Origin: Paraherbaspirillum soli
Lineage (GTDB): Bacteria > Pseudomonadota > Gammaproteobacteria > Burkholderiales > Burkholderiaceae_D
Length of the DNA: 64,000 nt
Reading direction: 5' to 3'
Assembly: GCF_042654985.1 (NCBI RefSeq)
Contig: NZ_JBHSMT010000026.1
Coordinates: 248,001-312,000, forward strand
Below are positions 23,703 through 32,026 of this stretch, piece after piece (the first letter of the stretch is position 1; each line of letters begins with the position of its first letter). The position numbers and the translations under genes were made by a program. The notes below the pieces were generated by a model that searched no databases, was not told where the DNA came from, and was given only the letters and a program-made list of their open reading frames with translations.

Positions 23703-26700
23703 ATGGAACATAAGAACAGAAATACACGAGCTTTGCGCTTGCAGGTGGCGGATTTATATCAATCCGAAACGACGCAATTTCAACGCCGCGAGCGCAACCA
23801 TGCCGCTGCCGCCATGGTGCTGCTGGCTGCGATGCTGGTGCCGGCATCAGCGTGGGCCAACTGCAGTACAGCCGGTGTCATCACCACCTGCGACGCGGCC
23901 GCGCCCAATCCTTTTGCCAATACGGTTGGCCAGGGCCCCGCTAGCGCGACGGGCGCCAGCGTCACGCTCAATCCAAACGCGCAGATTGTAGTGGGCGACG
24001 CCAACGCGATTTCGCTCGGCGATAACGCCACCATCAAGTTGTCGAACGGCGCGATTGTGCAAAGCACGGCCGTCAGCGCCAACGGGCTCTACGCCACCGG
24101 CGGCAATACGGTTGAATTCGGCAACAACAGCACACTGCAGATCAATGCCGGCGCGCAGATCCTGGCGAACGGCACGCAAGGCAGCGCCGAGGCCATCAAC
24201 GTCGAAGGTACCGGCAACACGATCACTAACGACGGCACCATCAAGGCCCAGCACGCGACGGCCATCTGGTTCCAGAACGTCTCCGGCCGCAACGCCATCA
24301 TCAACAACGCGACCGGCGTGATCCAGGCGCCGGGCAATGTGATCGGCGGCTCCGGCAACGGTGCTGTCGATTTCACCAACCGCGGCACGGTGATCGGCGA
24401 CCTGGTGTTCGCGGGCGGCGACGACGCCTTGCATCTTTACACCGGCTCCACCATCACCGGTTCGTTCGACGGCGGCGGCGGTACCAATTCCATCTCGCTG
24501 AACGGCGCCGGCATGCAATCGATGCCGGGCGCGATCAAGAATTTCCAGACGCTGGTCAAGAACGACAGCGGCACCTGGGAATTGACCGGCAGCATCACTG
24601 GCGTGACTGCGGCTGAAGTGGCGCAGGGGACGCTGATTTTGAGCGGGAATAACGCGGCTTATACCGGCAGCGTACTGGTTGAGCAACCCGGTATTTTGCA
24701 GGCGCGGGCGCAGAGTCTGCCGCCGACCATCACCGATAACGGCCTGGTGCGTTTTACGCAAGCGGATGCGGCCACGTATGCGGGACAAATCAGCGGCACC
24801 GGCGCCGTCGAAAAAAACGGTGCCGGCACGCTCACGCTGGCGCCTGCTGCCGGCAACAATACCTATTCCGGCGGCACCTTCCTCAATCAGGGCACGCTCG
24901 CAGTGGCGGCCGATAATGTGTTGGGCGCGGCAAGCGGCGGACTGACTTTTAACGGCGGCACCTTGCAGCTCAACCGCGGCTTCGATCTTGCCGCCAGCCG
25001 CGCAATCGTGCTCAATGCCGGCGGCGGCACCATCGACACCCAGAGCTTCAACTCCAACATCGCCCAGGGCATCAGCGGCATCGGCGGCTTGACCAAAGCC
25101 GGCCAGGGCACATTAACCCTGACTGCCGACAATACTTACACCGGCGGCACCACGGTCACTGCCGGGACGCTGGCAGTGGGCGACGCCGCGCATCCGAACG
25201 CGGCGCTGTCCGGCGGAGGCGCGACCACTATCGCGGCGACCGGCACCCTGGGCGGTTACGGCAGCGTCAAGGGCGCCGTCACCAACAACGGCACCATCAG
25301 CGTTGCCAATGCTCTGGCGGCATCTGCGACCGGGCCGAACGGCAGCTTTACCATCAACGGCAATCTGATCAACAGCGGCCTCGTCAATATCGGCGGCAAT
25401 GGCGTCGGCAATGCGCTGCGGGTGACGGGCAATTATGTCGGCCAGAACGGCAGCATCTCGCTCAATACTTACCTCGGCAAAGACGGCTCGCCTTCCGATC
25501 GGCTGGTCATCGACGGCGGCACGGCCAGCGGTTCGTCGAAGGTGAAGATCAACAACGTCGGCGGCAGCGGCGCCATCACCAGCGGCAACGGCATCCTGGT
25601 GGTGGACGCGGTCAATGGCGGCAGTACCGCCGCCAGCGCCTTCAAGCTGGCCGCACCGGTGGTCGTCGGTCCCTATGAATACACGCTGTACCGCGGCAGC
25701 AAGGACAGCAGCGCTCCGCAAAGCTGGTATCTGCGCTCGGAATCGCAGACGCCTATCACGCGCGACGTGAATGACGGTACGCCGAAAGTCCCAGGCATAC
25801 CGACAACCAACGCCGATGGGACCCCTATCATGTCGCAGCCGGACTATCGCAAGGAAGTTTCGCTGTACACCGCGATACCGTCGATGTCTCTGCTCTACGG
25901 CCGCAGCTTGCTCGACACCTTGCATGAGCGGGTCGGCGAGTTGCGCGCTCCCGGCGGCCAGGCTGGCAACAGCAGCGGCAATGGCGCTTGGGCGCGGGCG
26001 ATCGGCAAACACGGCAGCGACGACGGCGCGCGCGACGGCATCTATAGCAGCGGTCCGGGCTTCAACTACAACATCTCCGCGCTGCAGGCCGGGGTGGATT
26101 TCTACCGTAGCGAGCACGCCGACCACAGCCGCGACTACGCCGGCATCTATGCCGCCACCGGCTGGATTGACGGCGACGTGCAGCACGTCAGCGGCATGCG
26201 TGCCGGCCAGGACACCATCGACACCACGACGCTGGGCGCTTACTGGACCCATATCGGTGCCGCCGGCTGGTATCTGGACGGTGTCTTGCAGCGCAGCTGG
26301 TATGAGGTGTCGGCAGCATCGAGCCGCTTGCCCAGTCTGAGGACTGACGGCGTCGGCATTGCCGCCTCGGTCGAGGGCGGTTATCCGCTGCAGTTTGGCA
26401 ATGGCTTGGTGATCGAGCCGCAGGCGCAATTGGTCTATCAAAAGGTCAAGCTGAACAGCGCCAGCGACGTTGGCGCTGACGTCAGCTTCGCCGATGCCGA
26501 TTCGCTTGCGGCTCGGGTCGGCGCGCGCATCGCCAAAAGCATAGAACTGGATTCGGGCACCACGGCTCGCATGCTGACCACTTGGTTGCGGGCCAATCTG
26601 TGGCACGAATTCCGCGGCGATGCCAAGACTGGGTTTTCCAGCACGGCGGCGCCGGTGTCGTTCCAGTCCGACCTGGGCGGTTCCTGGCTGGAGTTGACTG

Positions 26701-26825
26701 GCGGCGTGACTGCGCAAGTCACGCAAGCGGTGTCGGTGTTCGGCAGCGTCGGCTACGACAAAGGGATCGGGAGCCGTCATAGCCGGGCTTACGATGGCAA
26801 GGTCGGGGTGCGGTTGATCTGGTAA
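23703..26825 (+). CDS. Type V autotransporter with PATR passenger
   Basis: 1040 residues. A long N-terminal region of about 52 residues ends with a signal peptide (AAAAMVLLAAMLVPASAWA). The passenger is rich in Gly, Asn and Thr and predicts a beta-helix. It has autotransporter-associated repeats such as EKNGAGTLTLAPAAGNNTYS (about residue 370) and TKAGQGTLTLTADNTYTGGT (about residue 465). From about residue 775 a beta-barrel domain follows (start MSLLYGRSLLDTLHERVGEL), closing with VGVRLIW, an aromatic C-terminus as needed for BAM-dependent insertion. No protease or lipase catalytic motif is visible in the passenger, so adhesion or surface display is more likely than enzymatic activity. It is a single-gene unit between terminators and repeats. 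Confidence 0.92.
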   Translation: MEHKNRNTRALRLQVADLYQSETTQFQRRERNHAAAAMVLLAAMLVPASAWANCSTAGVITTCDAAAPNPFANTVGQGPASATGASVTLNPNAQIVVGDANAISLGDNATIKLSNGAIVQSTAVSANGLYATGGNTVEFGNNSTLQINAGAQILANGTQGSAEAINVEGTGNTITNDGTIKAQHATAIWFQNVSGRNAIINNATGVIQAPGNVIGGSGNGAVDFTNRGTVIGDLVFAGGDDALHLYTGSTITGSFDGGGGTNSISLNGAGMQSMPGAIKNFQTLVKNDSGTWELTGSITGVTAAEVAQGTLILSGNNAAYTGSVLVEQPGILQARAQSLPPTITDNGLVRFTQADAATYAGQISGTGAVEKNGAGTLTLAPAAGNNTYSGGTFLNQGTLAVAADNVLGAASGGLTFNGGTLQLNRGFDLAASRAIVLNAGGGTIDTQSFNSNIAQGISGIGGLTKAGQGTLTLTADNTYTGGTTVTAGTLAVGDAAHPNAALSGGGATTIAATGTLGGYGSVKGAVTNNGTISVANALAASATGPNGSFTINGNLINSGLVNIGGNGVGNALRVTGNYVGQNGSISLNTYLGKDGSPSDRLVIDGGTASGSSKVKINNVGGSGAITSGNGILVVDAVNGGSTAASAFKLAAPVVVGPYEYTLYRGSKDSSAPQSWYLRSESQTPITRDVNDGTPKVPGIPTTNADGTPIMSQPDYRKEVSLYTAIPSMSLLYGRSLLDTLHERVGELRAPGGQAGNSSGNGAWARAIGKHGSDDGARDGIYSSGPGFNYNISALQAGVDFYRSEHADHSRDYAGIYAATGWIDGDVQHVSGMRAGQDTIDTTTLGAYWTHIGAAGWYLDGVLQRSWYEVSAASSRLPSLRTDGVGIAASVEGGYPLQFGNGLVIEPQAQLVYQKVKLNSASDVGADVSFADADSLAARVGARIAKSIELDSGTTARMLTTWLRANLWHEFRGDAKTGFSSTAAPVSFQSDLGGSWLELTGGVTAQVTQAVSVFGSVGYDKGIGSRHSRAYDGKVGVRLIW

Positions 26826-26835
26826 TAAATGTCGA

Positions 26836-26864
26836 GAGGGCGGATGATGTTGCGCTCATCCGCC
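26836..26864. repeat. Single arm of the 'GGGCGGATGAGCG' repeat family
   Basis: GGGCGGATGATGTTGCGCTC and the following ATCCGCC form a short imperfect hairpin 10 bp after the autotransporter stop. It matches arms at 23348-23424 and 35601-35633 in sequence and in its position just behind a gene. Confidence 0.55.
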
Positions 26865-26949
26865 GCTGGATGTGCCGCATCTCCAATGCTGACCGCGACC
26901 CCAAAAAGTAGCTCGCCGGGGTCAGAATGCAGCGACGACATAGTTAAAT

Positions 26950-27000
26950 GGGGTCAGAGTTTCTTTTCGTCGGCAGTTTGACGAAAATTACTCTGACCCC
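26950..27000. repeat. Variant copy of the covarying hairpin family (outer stem GGGGTCAGAG)
   Basis: Outer stem GGGGTCAGAG / CTCTGACCCC is a perfect 10 bp. Relative to the other copies, the GACA/TGTC pairs have become GTCA/TGAC in both arms at once. The inner stem is CGTC / GACG with CAGTTT between. The flanks TTTCTTTT / AAAATTA differ from the other copies, so this is the most diverged member. Confidence 0.7.
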
Positions 27001-27066
27001 TTTTAACGGGCTACGGAGCGCCGAGGTGTTGTAGTTGCCTTTGCGGTTGTCGGTCTTAGCGGACTC

Positions 27067-27440
27067 AGCTTTTCGCCCTGACGGCGACTCCCTTTCTTTT
27101 GCTTAGTCACTCGGGGACATAGTTTAAGAGGCACCGCAGCGTGCCGAATTACTGTGTCCCTGAGTGACGGACCACGGAGTGCAGAGGGTTGCTTTGGTTT
27201 GTATTGGTCTTGGCGGACTTAGCTTTTCGCCCTGACGGCGATTCACTTGCTTTTGCTTAGTCACTCGGGGACATAGTTTAAGAGGCACCGTAGCGTGCCG
27301 AATTACTGTGTCCCTGAGTGACGGACTACGGAGCGCCGAGGGGTTGTTTTTATGTTTGCTGGTCTTGGCGATCTCAGCTTTTCGCCCTGACGGCGACTCC
27401 CTTTCTTTTGCTTCGCCAAAAGAAAGGAAGCAAAGAAAAG
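27067..27440. repeat. Three tandem copies of a 154-bp unit carrying the hairpin
   Basis: The block AGCTTTTCGCCCTGACGGCG starts at 27067, 27221 and 27376, a period of 154-155 bp. Between blocks come CTTTTGCTTAGTCACTCGGG and a hairpin at 27106-27168 and at 27260-27322 (outer stem GGGGACATAG / CTGTGTCCCT, inner stem GGCAC / GTGCC). The third unit continues into CTTTTGCTTCGCCAAAAGAAAG, a short inverted repeat. Frames crossing it (for example 27308-27748) have the character of frames read through repeats and are not called as genes. Confidence 0.8.
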
Positions 27441-27603
27441 GCGACCGCAAGCCACTGCCCTCCCGTTGGTCGGGTCCCCAAATGGGCCAACTGTCAGCCG
27501 GGTGTGAAGGCAAACTCGCTGCGCTCAAACATGCCTTCCCACAATTCCCGACTGCCAGTCATCCCATTTGGCAGCGTCCCAATGCGGAATTCGACGTCAA
27601 AGG

Positions 27604-27709
27604 CAACGTCAACGTCAACAGCAACTTCAACAGCAACTTCAACAGCAACTTCAACAACAACTTCAACAGCAACTTCAACAACAACTTCAACAGCAACGTC
27701 AACAGCAAC
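27604..27709. repeat. Low-complexity tandem repeat, AACTTCAACAGC units
   Basis: About 106 bp of hexamers AACTTC, AACAGC, AACAAC and AACGTC in alternation, roughly nine 12-bp units. One plus frame reads as Asn-Phe-Asn-Ser repeats and the minus strand as Leu-Leu-Leu-Lys repeats. Neither frame has a ribosome site or domain. This pattern suggests replication slippage and not a coding gene. Confidence 0.8.
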
Positions 27710-27729
27710 CCCTCGGCGCTCCGTAGCCC

Positions 27730-27790
27730 GTGTGCGGGGACACAGTAATTCGGCCCGCTACGGCGCCTCATAAACTATGTCCCCACACAC
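27730..27790. repeat. Inverted-orientation copy of the covarying hairpin
   Basis: Reads TGTGCGGGGACACAGTAATT on the plus strand and ends ACTATGTCCCCACACAC, the reverse complement of the usual orientation. Outer stem GTG-GGGGACA / TGTCCCC-CAC is extended compared with other copies. It ends about 50 bp before the Fur-box-like promoter of the reductase gene. Confidence 0.75.
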
Positions 27791-27838
27791 TACAGAGGCG
27801 GGTTCTTCCCCCACAGTCGAAGATCAAAACACACAAAT

Positions 27839-27873
27839 AATAATGATTACCATTTAGATTCAATTGCTATAAT
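27839..27873 (+). promoter_or_regulatory. Fur-box-like operator over a promoter for the PepSY reductase
   Basis: AATAATGATTACCATTTAG at 27839-27857 matches the 19-bp Fur consensus at 13 of 19 positions by my own alignment, 12 of them in the first 16. A TATAAT -10 box lies at 27868-27873. The best -35 candidate (GATTAC, 27845-27850, 17-bp spacing) is poor and falls inside the Fur box, which would suit repression by Fur-iron. The gene 70 bp downstream encodes a probable ferric reductase. Confidence 0.6.
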
Positions 27874-27942
27874 GCCGGGACCCAAAATTCCGACTCCCGC
27901 TTGCTTCCATCCCGCGAAGCACCGTCACGCCTGAAAATAAAC

Positions 27943-30396
27943 ATGTTCAAGAAAATCTGGTTTCAACTGCACTGGCTGCTCGGCATTACTGCGGGATCGG
28001 TGTTGATGGTGGTGGGGGTGAGCGGGGCTTTGCTGTCGTTTAGCGACGAGTTCCTGGATCTGTTTAATCCGGCTGTGATGCATGTGGCGCCGCGTGCAGC
28101 AGCGCTGTTGACGCCGGCCGAGTTGCTGGCGCGGTTGCAAGTTTCCGAGCCGGATATGCGCGTGGTGTCGGTGCGGGTGTCGCGTGAGGCCGACGCATCG
28201 GCGCGCATCATGTTGGCGCCGCCGCCTGGAGTGCGACGCGGTGAAACGCGTTTTGTCGATCCCTATACCGGCGCTTTGCTGGCGCGATTAAAGGGTAATG
28301 ATTTTTTCCAGTTCGTCGAGCGGCTGCACCGCTGGTTGTTGGCGTCCAGCGAGTTGGGCAAGGTGCTGACCGGCAGCGCCACGCTATGTCTGCTGGTGCT
28401 GGCGCTGTCCGGTTTGTACCTGCGCTGGCCGCGTCGGCCGCTGGCGTGGCGCAACTGGATCAAGCTGGATTTCGGCTTGAGCGGGCGCTCGCTTTTATGG
28501 AATCTGCATGCGGTGCTCGGCACCTGGGTGTTGCTGGTGTATCTGTTGTTCAGCCTGACCGGGATGTATTTCGCCTTCGGCTGGTTCAAGCAGGCGGCGG
28601 ACTTTTTGGCCGGGCAATCAGCGCCGCAGGGGGCGCCGAAGAAGCTGGCAAAGGCGGCGCCGCGTCCTAGCGTGCCCACCGATCTGACATTAACCTGGAG
28701 CGTGTTTTTGCGGGAGACAGGGGGCGCTTATAGCAGCGCCCAATTGCGGTTGCCGGAACAGCTCGGCCAGCCGGTCCAGATCAATTATCTCGATCCCGAT
28801 CCGGCCCATGAGCAGGCGCGCAACCGGATGTCGGTGCAGCCGTCGAGCGGCCAAGTCGCCCTGCATGAACGGTATGCCGACAAGACGGCGGCCGGCCGCT
28901 TGCTGGCGAGCGTCTATCCGCTGCATGTGGGGACGTATTTCGGCTGGCCGGGGCGGATCGTCATGATGCTGGCCGGCGGCGGCTTGCCGCTGTTCGGCAT
29001 CAGCGGCTGGATGCTGTATCTGGATCGCCGCCGCAAGCAACGCAGGGTGCTGGCCGAGCGTGCGCAACTGGGTTCATCCGCGGCGGCGCACGACCGCGTG
29101 CAGGATACGATCCTGGTCGCTTTCGCCAGCCAGTCCGGGCAGTCGGAACGGCTGGCCTTGCGCACGGCCGCCGCGTTGCAGGCGGCGGAAATGCCGGTGG
29201 CAGTGCAATCGCTGGCTCAGCTTGTTCCCGAGCGCTTGCGGTATTACCAGCGGGTGCTGTTCGTGGTCAGTACCTTCGGCGACGGCGATCCGCCCGATAG
29301 CGCGCGCCGCTTCGCCCGGCAGCTGGCGCAGCAGGCCGGCAGCGGCCTCGGTCATATGCAGTACGCCGTGCTGGCGCTTGGGGAGCGGCATTATCAAAGA
29401 TTTTGCGGCTTCGCGCATAGCCTGGTCCAGTGCTTGAGCGGGCAGGGCGCACGCGTTTTGTTTCCGATGATCGAACTGGACCATGGCAACCCGGCTGCCG
29501 CTGCTGCGGCGCTGAAGCAATGGCAGCAGGCCTTGGGCGGCTTGGCCGGGATCGCCGATGGTCAGCTTGCAGCGAGCATGCAGGAGCAGGTGTCGTACAG
29601 CGCATGGCGCTTGAGCGAAAGGCGCTGCTTGAATCCCGGCAGCCAGGGCGGCGCCATGTTTCATCTTGAATTCGAGGCCGCGGACCGGTCGACGCCGGCT
29701 TGGCTTTCCGGCGGCTTGGTGAAAATCGTGCCGCGTCATGCGCCTGAGCATTCGCTGCCAACATCTGGGGATCATTCGCCGCCACCACTACCAGCAGCGC
29801 GCCGCTATTCGATCGCGTCGATCCCGGCTGCCGGCCGCATGCATTTGCTGGTGCGCCAGGTCAGGCATGCGCATGGCCTGGGGCTGGCCTCGGGCTGGCT
29901 CACCGAACGGATGCCGCTCGGCAGCGTGATCGAGATGCGTTTGCTGCCCAATCCCGGTTTCGAACTGGCGGCGGGGGATGCGCCTTGTATTTTCATCGGC
30001 AACGGTTCCGGTCTGGCCGGCTTGCGCGGGCACCTGCAAGCGCGGGTGCGCAACGGACATCGGCGCAACTGGCTGCTGTTTGGCGAACGCAACCGGACTC
30101 ATGATTTTCACTATCGGGATGAGATCGAGCGCTGGCAGGCGGACGGTTTTCTGGAGCGGGTCGATCTGGCGTTTTCACGCGATCAGGCGGAGCGCATTTA
30201 TGTCCAGGACAAGTTGCGCACGCCAGCCGCTGCCGCTGCGCTGCGGGCCTGGGTCGACGATGGCGCTTTGATTTATGTGTGCGGCAGCCTGGATGGCATG
30301 GCGGCTGGGGTGGATGCGGCGCTGGCTGACATTCTCGGCAGCGCGATGCTGGACGATTTGACCGCGGCAGGGCGCTATCGGCGCGACATCTACTAA
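27943..30396 (+). CDS. PepSY-membrane / flavodoxin / FAD-NAD(P)H reductase fusion, probable ferric reductase
   Basis: 817 residues from the ATG at 27943; a TTG 42 bases earlier would add a tail before the first helix without a ribosome site. Four membrane helices of the PepSY-TM type come first: FQLHWLLGITAGSVLMVVG, about residue 140 (LTGSATLCLLVLALSGLYL), LHAVLGTWVLLVYLLFSLTG and RIVMMLAGGGLPLFGISGW. A flavodoxin-like domain follows from about residue 390 (ILVAFASQSGQSERLALRTA). The final part is a ferredoxin-NADP reductase-like module with the FAD motif RRYSIAS and NAD(P) segments FIGNGSGLAG and YVCGSLDGM. This is the CysJ-like layout joined to a membrane anchor. Such fusions are linked to reduction of ferric siderophores, and the Fur-like box upstream fits. 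Confidence 0.85.
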   Translation: MFKKIWFQLHWLLGITAGSVLMVVGVSGALLSFSDEFLDLFNPAVMHVAPRAAALLTPAELLARLQVSEPDMRVVSVRVSREADASARIMLAPPPGVRRGETRFVDPYTGALLARLKGNDFFQFVERLHRWLLASSELGKVLTGSATLCLLVLALSGLYLRWPRRPLAWRNWIKLDFGLSGRSLLWNLHAVLGTWVLLVYLLFSLTGMYFAFGWFKQAADFLAGQSAPQGAPKKLAKAAPRPSVPTDLTLTWSVFLRETGGAYSSAQLRLPEQLGQPVQINYLDPDPAHEQARNRMSVQPSSGQVALHERYADKTAAGRLLASVYPLHVGTYFGWPGRIVMMLAGGGLPLFGISGWMLYLDRRRKQRRVLAERAQLGSSAAAHDRVQDTILVAFASQSGQSERLALRTAAALQAAEMPVAVQSLAQLVPERLRYYQRVLFVVSTFGDGDPPDSARRFARQLAQQAGSGLGHMQYAVLALGERHYQRFCGFAHSLVQCLSGQGARVLFPMIELDHGNPAAAAAALKQWQQALGGLAGIADGQLAASMQEQVSYSAWRLSERRCLNPGSQGGAMFHLEFEAADRSTPAWLSGGLVKIVPRHAPEHSLPTSGDHSPPPLPAARRYSIASIPAAGRMHLLVRQVRHAHGLGLASGWLTERMPLGSVIEMRLLPNPGFELAAGDAPCIFIGNGSGLAGLRGHLQARVRNGHRRNWLLFGERNRTHDFHYRDEIERWQADGFLERVDLAFSRDQAERIYVQDKLRTPAAAAALRAWVDDGALIYVCGSLDGMAAGVDAALADILGSAMLDDLTAAGRYRRDIY

Positions 30397-30446
30397 GTCA
30401 TGAAGGGAGGTTGTCGTCATGACCTGCCTCCCACCATCGCCGCAGC

Positions 30447-30674
30447 TTAGTTGTTTTTGGCCGCAGGCCTATACGTGAAGCCTTGCATGTCTGCCGCATC
30501 GGCGGGAGAGATGACTTGCACGCTTGAGTCCTTTTTGGCGATCTTTCTCGGGAGATTGCTGCCAGTGGTGTAGCTTGCTTCCGCGCGTGGGGACACGTTC
30601 TCCGGTTCGGTCTCAGGGGCTGCGCAAGCAGATAAGGTGAGTAAGGTAAGCGCGCAAATAATGGTTGTTTTCAT
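30447..30674 (-). CDS. Small lipoprotein of unknown function
   Basis: 75 residues. A signal sequence with lipobox LSAC (IICALTLLTLSAC) predicts processing at Cys17 and attachment to a membrane. The mature part (about 58 residues) is charged and has no domain I recognise (PRKIAKKDSSVQVISPADAA). It is convergent with the reductase gene and 120 bp after the end of the Tad-locus TPR gene, so it may belong to neither unit. Confidence 0.6.
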   Translation of the reverse strand: MKTTIICALTLLTLSACAAPETEPENVSPRAEASYTTGSNLPRKIAKKDSSVQVISPADAADMQGFTYRPAAKNN

Positions 30675-30793
30675 GGGGCTATCTGATTGGTGGCAAGGAG
30701 TGAAAAACAGGGATGTTTATTTCCAAAAGGAAAAGAACGATAGCATATTTTTCACAGGTTTTTGCAACGGAATTCATCCGCGTCGCCGCCGCA

Positions 30794-31993
30794 TCAATGC
30801 CCCTTATCTTGCTCCGCCAGCATTTTTCCAGACAACTGTATGACGGTTGCAGCATCCGCTCCGGACAGCGCCGCCAGGCTGGTGACATCCTTCCCCAGAA
30901 TCAGCTGCACGTCCACGCTATCGCGCAAATGGTCGTTGCTGACCAGGCTGGGAGAAGTGGGCAATTTGCGGCTCAGGCGTAGCGCTTCGTCACGGAAGCC
31001 CTTGCGATACTGGATCGATGTTTTCTGCTGGCGATAGGGTTTCAGGTTAATCAGATTGGAGATCGGCAAGCCGTGGCTGGCAAGCGTATCGCTGACTTTC
31101 CTGGCCAGGCCGGCGATGCCGTTGCCGTTGGCGATTTCGAGCCGGAATGTTTTACCGTCACGCGTGCTGCGGTGGATAGCGGGCGACATAGCCTGGATCG
31201 GGGCCATGGGCGTGGCCGGGTCTAGCCGCTGGCCCCATCTTTCATACTGCAGCAAGGCCCGGGCGATAGGGGCACGGCCGTCTTGCGCGTGCTCTGCGGA
31301 GGCGGCGACCTCAATCGTGTCGCTGCCCATAGCCACCGATGCGCCGCTGGTCAGAGGGGGCAGCGCAACACTGCCCGTATCTTGGGTCAGCGCCAGCGCA
31401 GCGCCGGCTTCGATGTCTGCGTTGGTGCTTGCGGCTGGGGCGGCCTCGGCATGGTGCGCGTTCAATGCGACGCTGCGGGCGATTGCCAGCCGTGATTTTT
31501 CCGTCTCGCCCAGCTTGGCATATGCCGCCCCCAGGTTGTTGTAGGTTCTCGGATTGCTCTGATCCAGTGCGATCGCTTTTTCGTAGGCGGCTATCGCCTC
31601 GCCGAAATGCTGTTGCAAATAGTAGGTGTAGCCGAGGTTGTTATAAATGTGCGCCAGTTGCGGTTTGGTTTGCAAAATCAGCTGAAATTCGGCAATCGCC
31701 TGGTCGAATTTTCCCTGTAGCGAATAAGTCGTCCCGAGTGCGTTGTGGGCTTCGATATAGCTTCCCTGCAGCGCCAGCGCCTTGCGGTAGGCATCGGCCG
31801 CCGGCTCCAAGCGATTCTGGCCTTGATAGTACAAGCCCAACTGATAGAAGCCGCGCGCGCTGCTGTCGGAATTGCGGACGCTCAATACCGGCTGGACGCG
31901 CATTGCCTTTTCGGTGCGTGGGATGGCACTGCTGCAGCCTGACAGCGCCGGTACGCCGCATACCAGCGGCAACAGCAAGAAAATCTTGTTCAT
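30794..31993 (-). CDS. tadD: TPR lipoprotein with C-terminal LytR_C domain (TadD-like)
   Basis: 399 residues with a lipoprotein signal (LLLPLVCGVPALSGC). Four TPR units lie between about residues 45 and 185 (for example LGTTYSLQGKFDQAIAEFQ, LGYTYYLQQHFGEAIAAYEK). A low-complexity middle precedes a LytR_C-type domain around residues 280-370 (RLEIANGNGIAGLARKVSD). It is the last gene of the Tad locus, where TadD is a TPR lipoprotein assisting secretin assembly. LytR_C domains occur in cell-wall-linked proteins, so peptidoglycan contact is possible. The symbol is assigned by position and architecture. Confidence 0.75.
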   Translation of the reverse strand: MNKIFLLLPLVCGVPALSGCSSAIPRTEKAMRVQPVLSVRNSDSSARGFYQLGLYYQGQNRLEPAADAYRKALALQGSYIEAHNALGTTYSLQGKFDQAIAEFQLILQTKPQLAHIYNNLGYTYYLQQHFGEAIAAYEKAIALDQSNPRTYNNLGAAYAKLGETEKSRLAIARSVALNAHHAEAAPAASTNADIEAGAALALTQDTGSVALPPLTSGASVAMGSDTIEVAASAEHAQDGRAPIARALLQYERWGQRLDPATPMAPIQAMSPAIHRSTRDGKTFRLEIANGNGIAGLARKVSDTLASHGLPISNLINLKPYRQQKTSIQYRKGFRDEALRLSRKLPTSPSLVSNDHLRDSVDVQLILGKDVTSLAALSGADAATVIQLSGKMLAEQDKGH

Positions 31994-32026
31994 GGTGATT
32001 CCCCTTTTATTCGCCGGCGATGCCGC

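Noticed and set aside
27067..27380. Possible CRISPR-like array of regularly spaced repeats
   Set aside because: The period of 154 bp is far too long, spacers are similar to each other, and no cas gene is near.
27308..27748. Open frame with Asn-Phe-Asn-Ser repeats, and minus-strand frame with Leu-Leu-Leu-Lys repeats
   Set aside because: Both run through tandem 154-bp units, a microsatellite and a hairpin copy; no ribosome site, no domain, and repeat structure explains the openness on both strands.
30405..30432. Hairpin GGGAGG / CCTCCC after the reductase gene as a terminator
   Set aside because: Short stem with a long loop and no T run on either strand; too weak to call.
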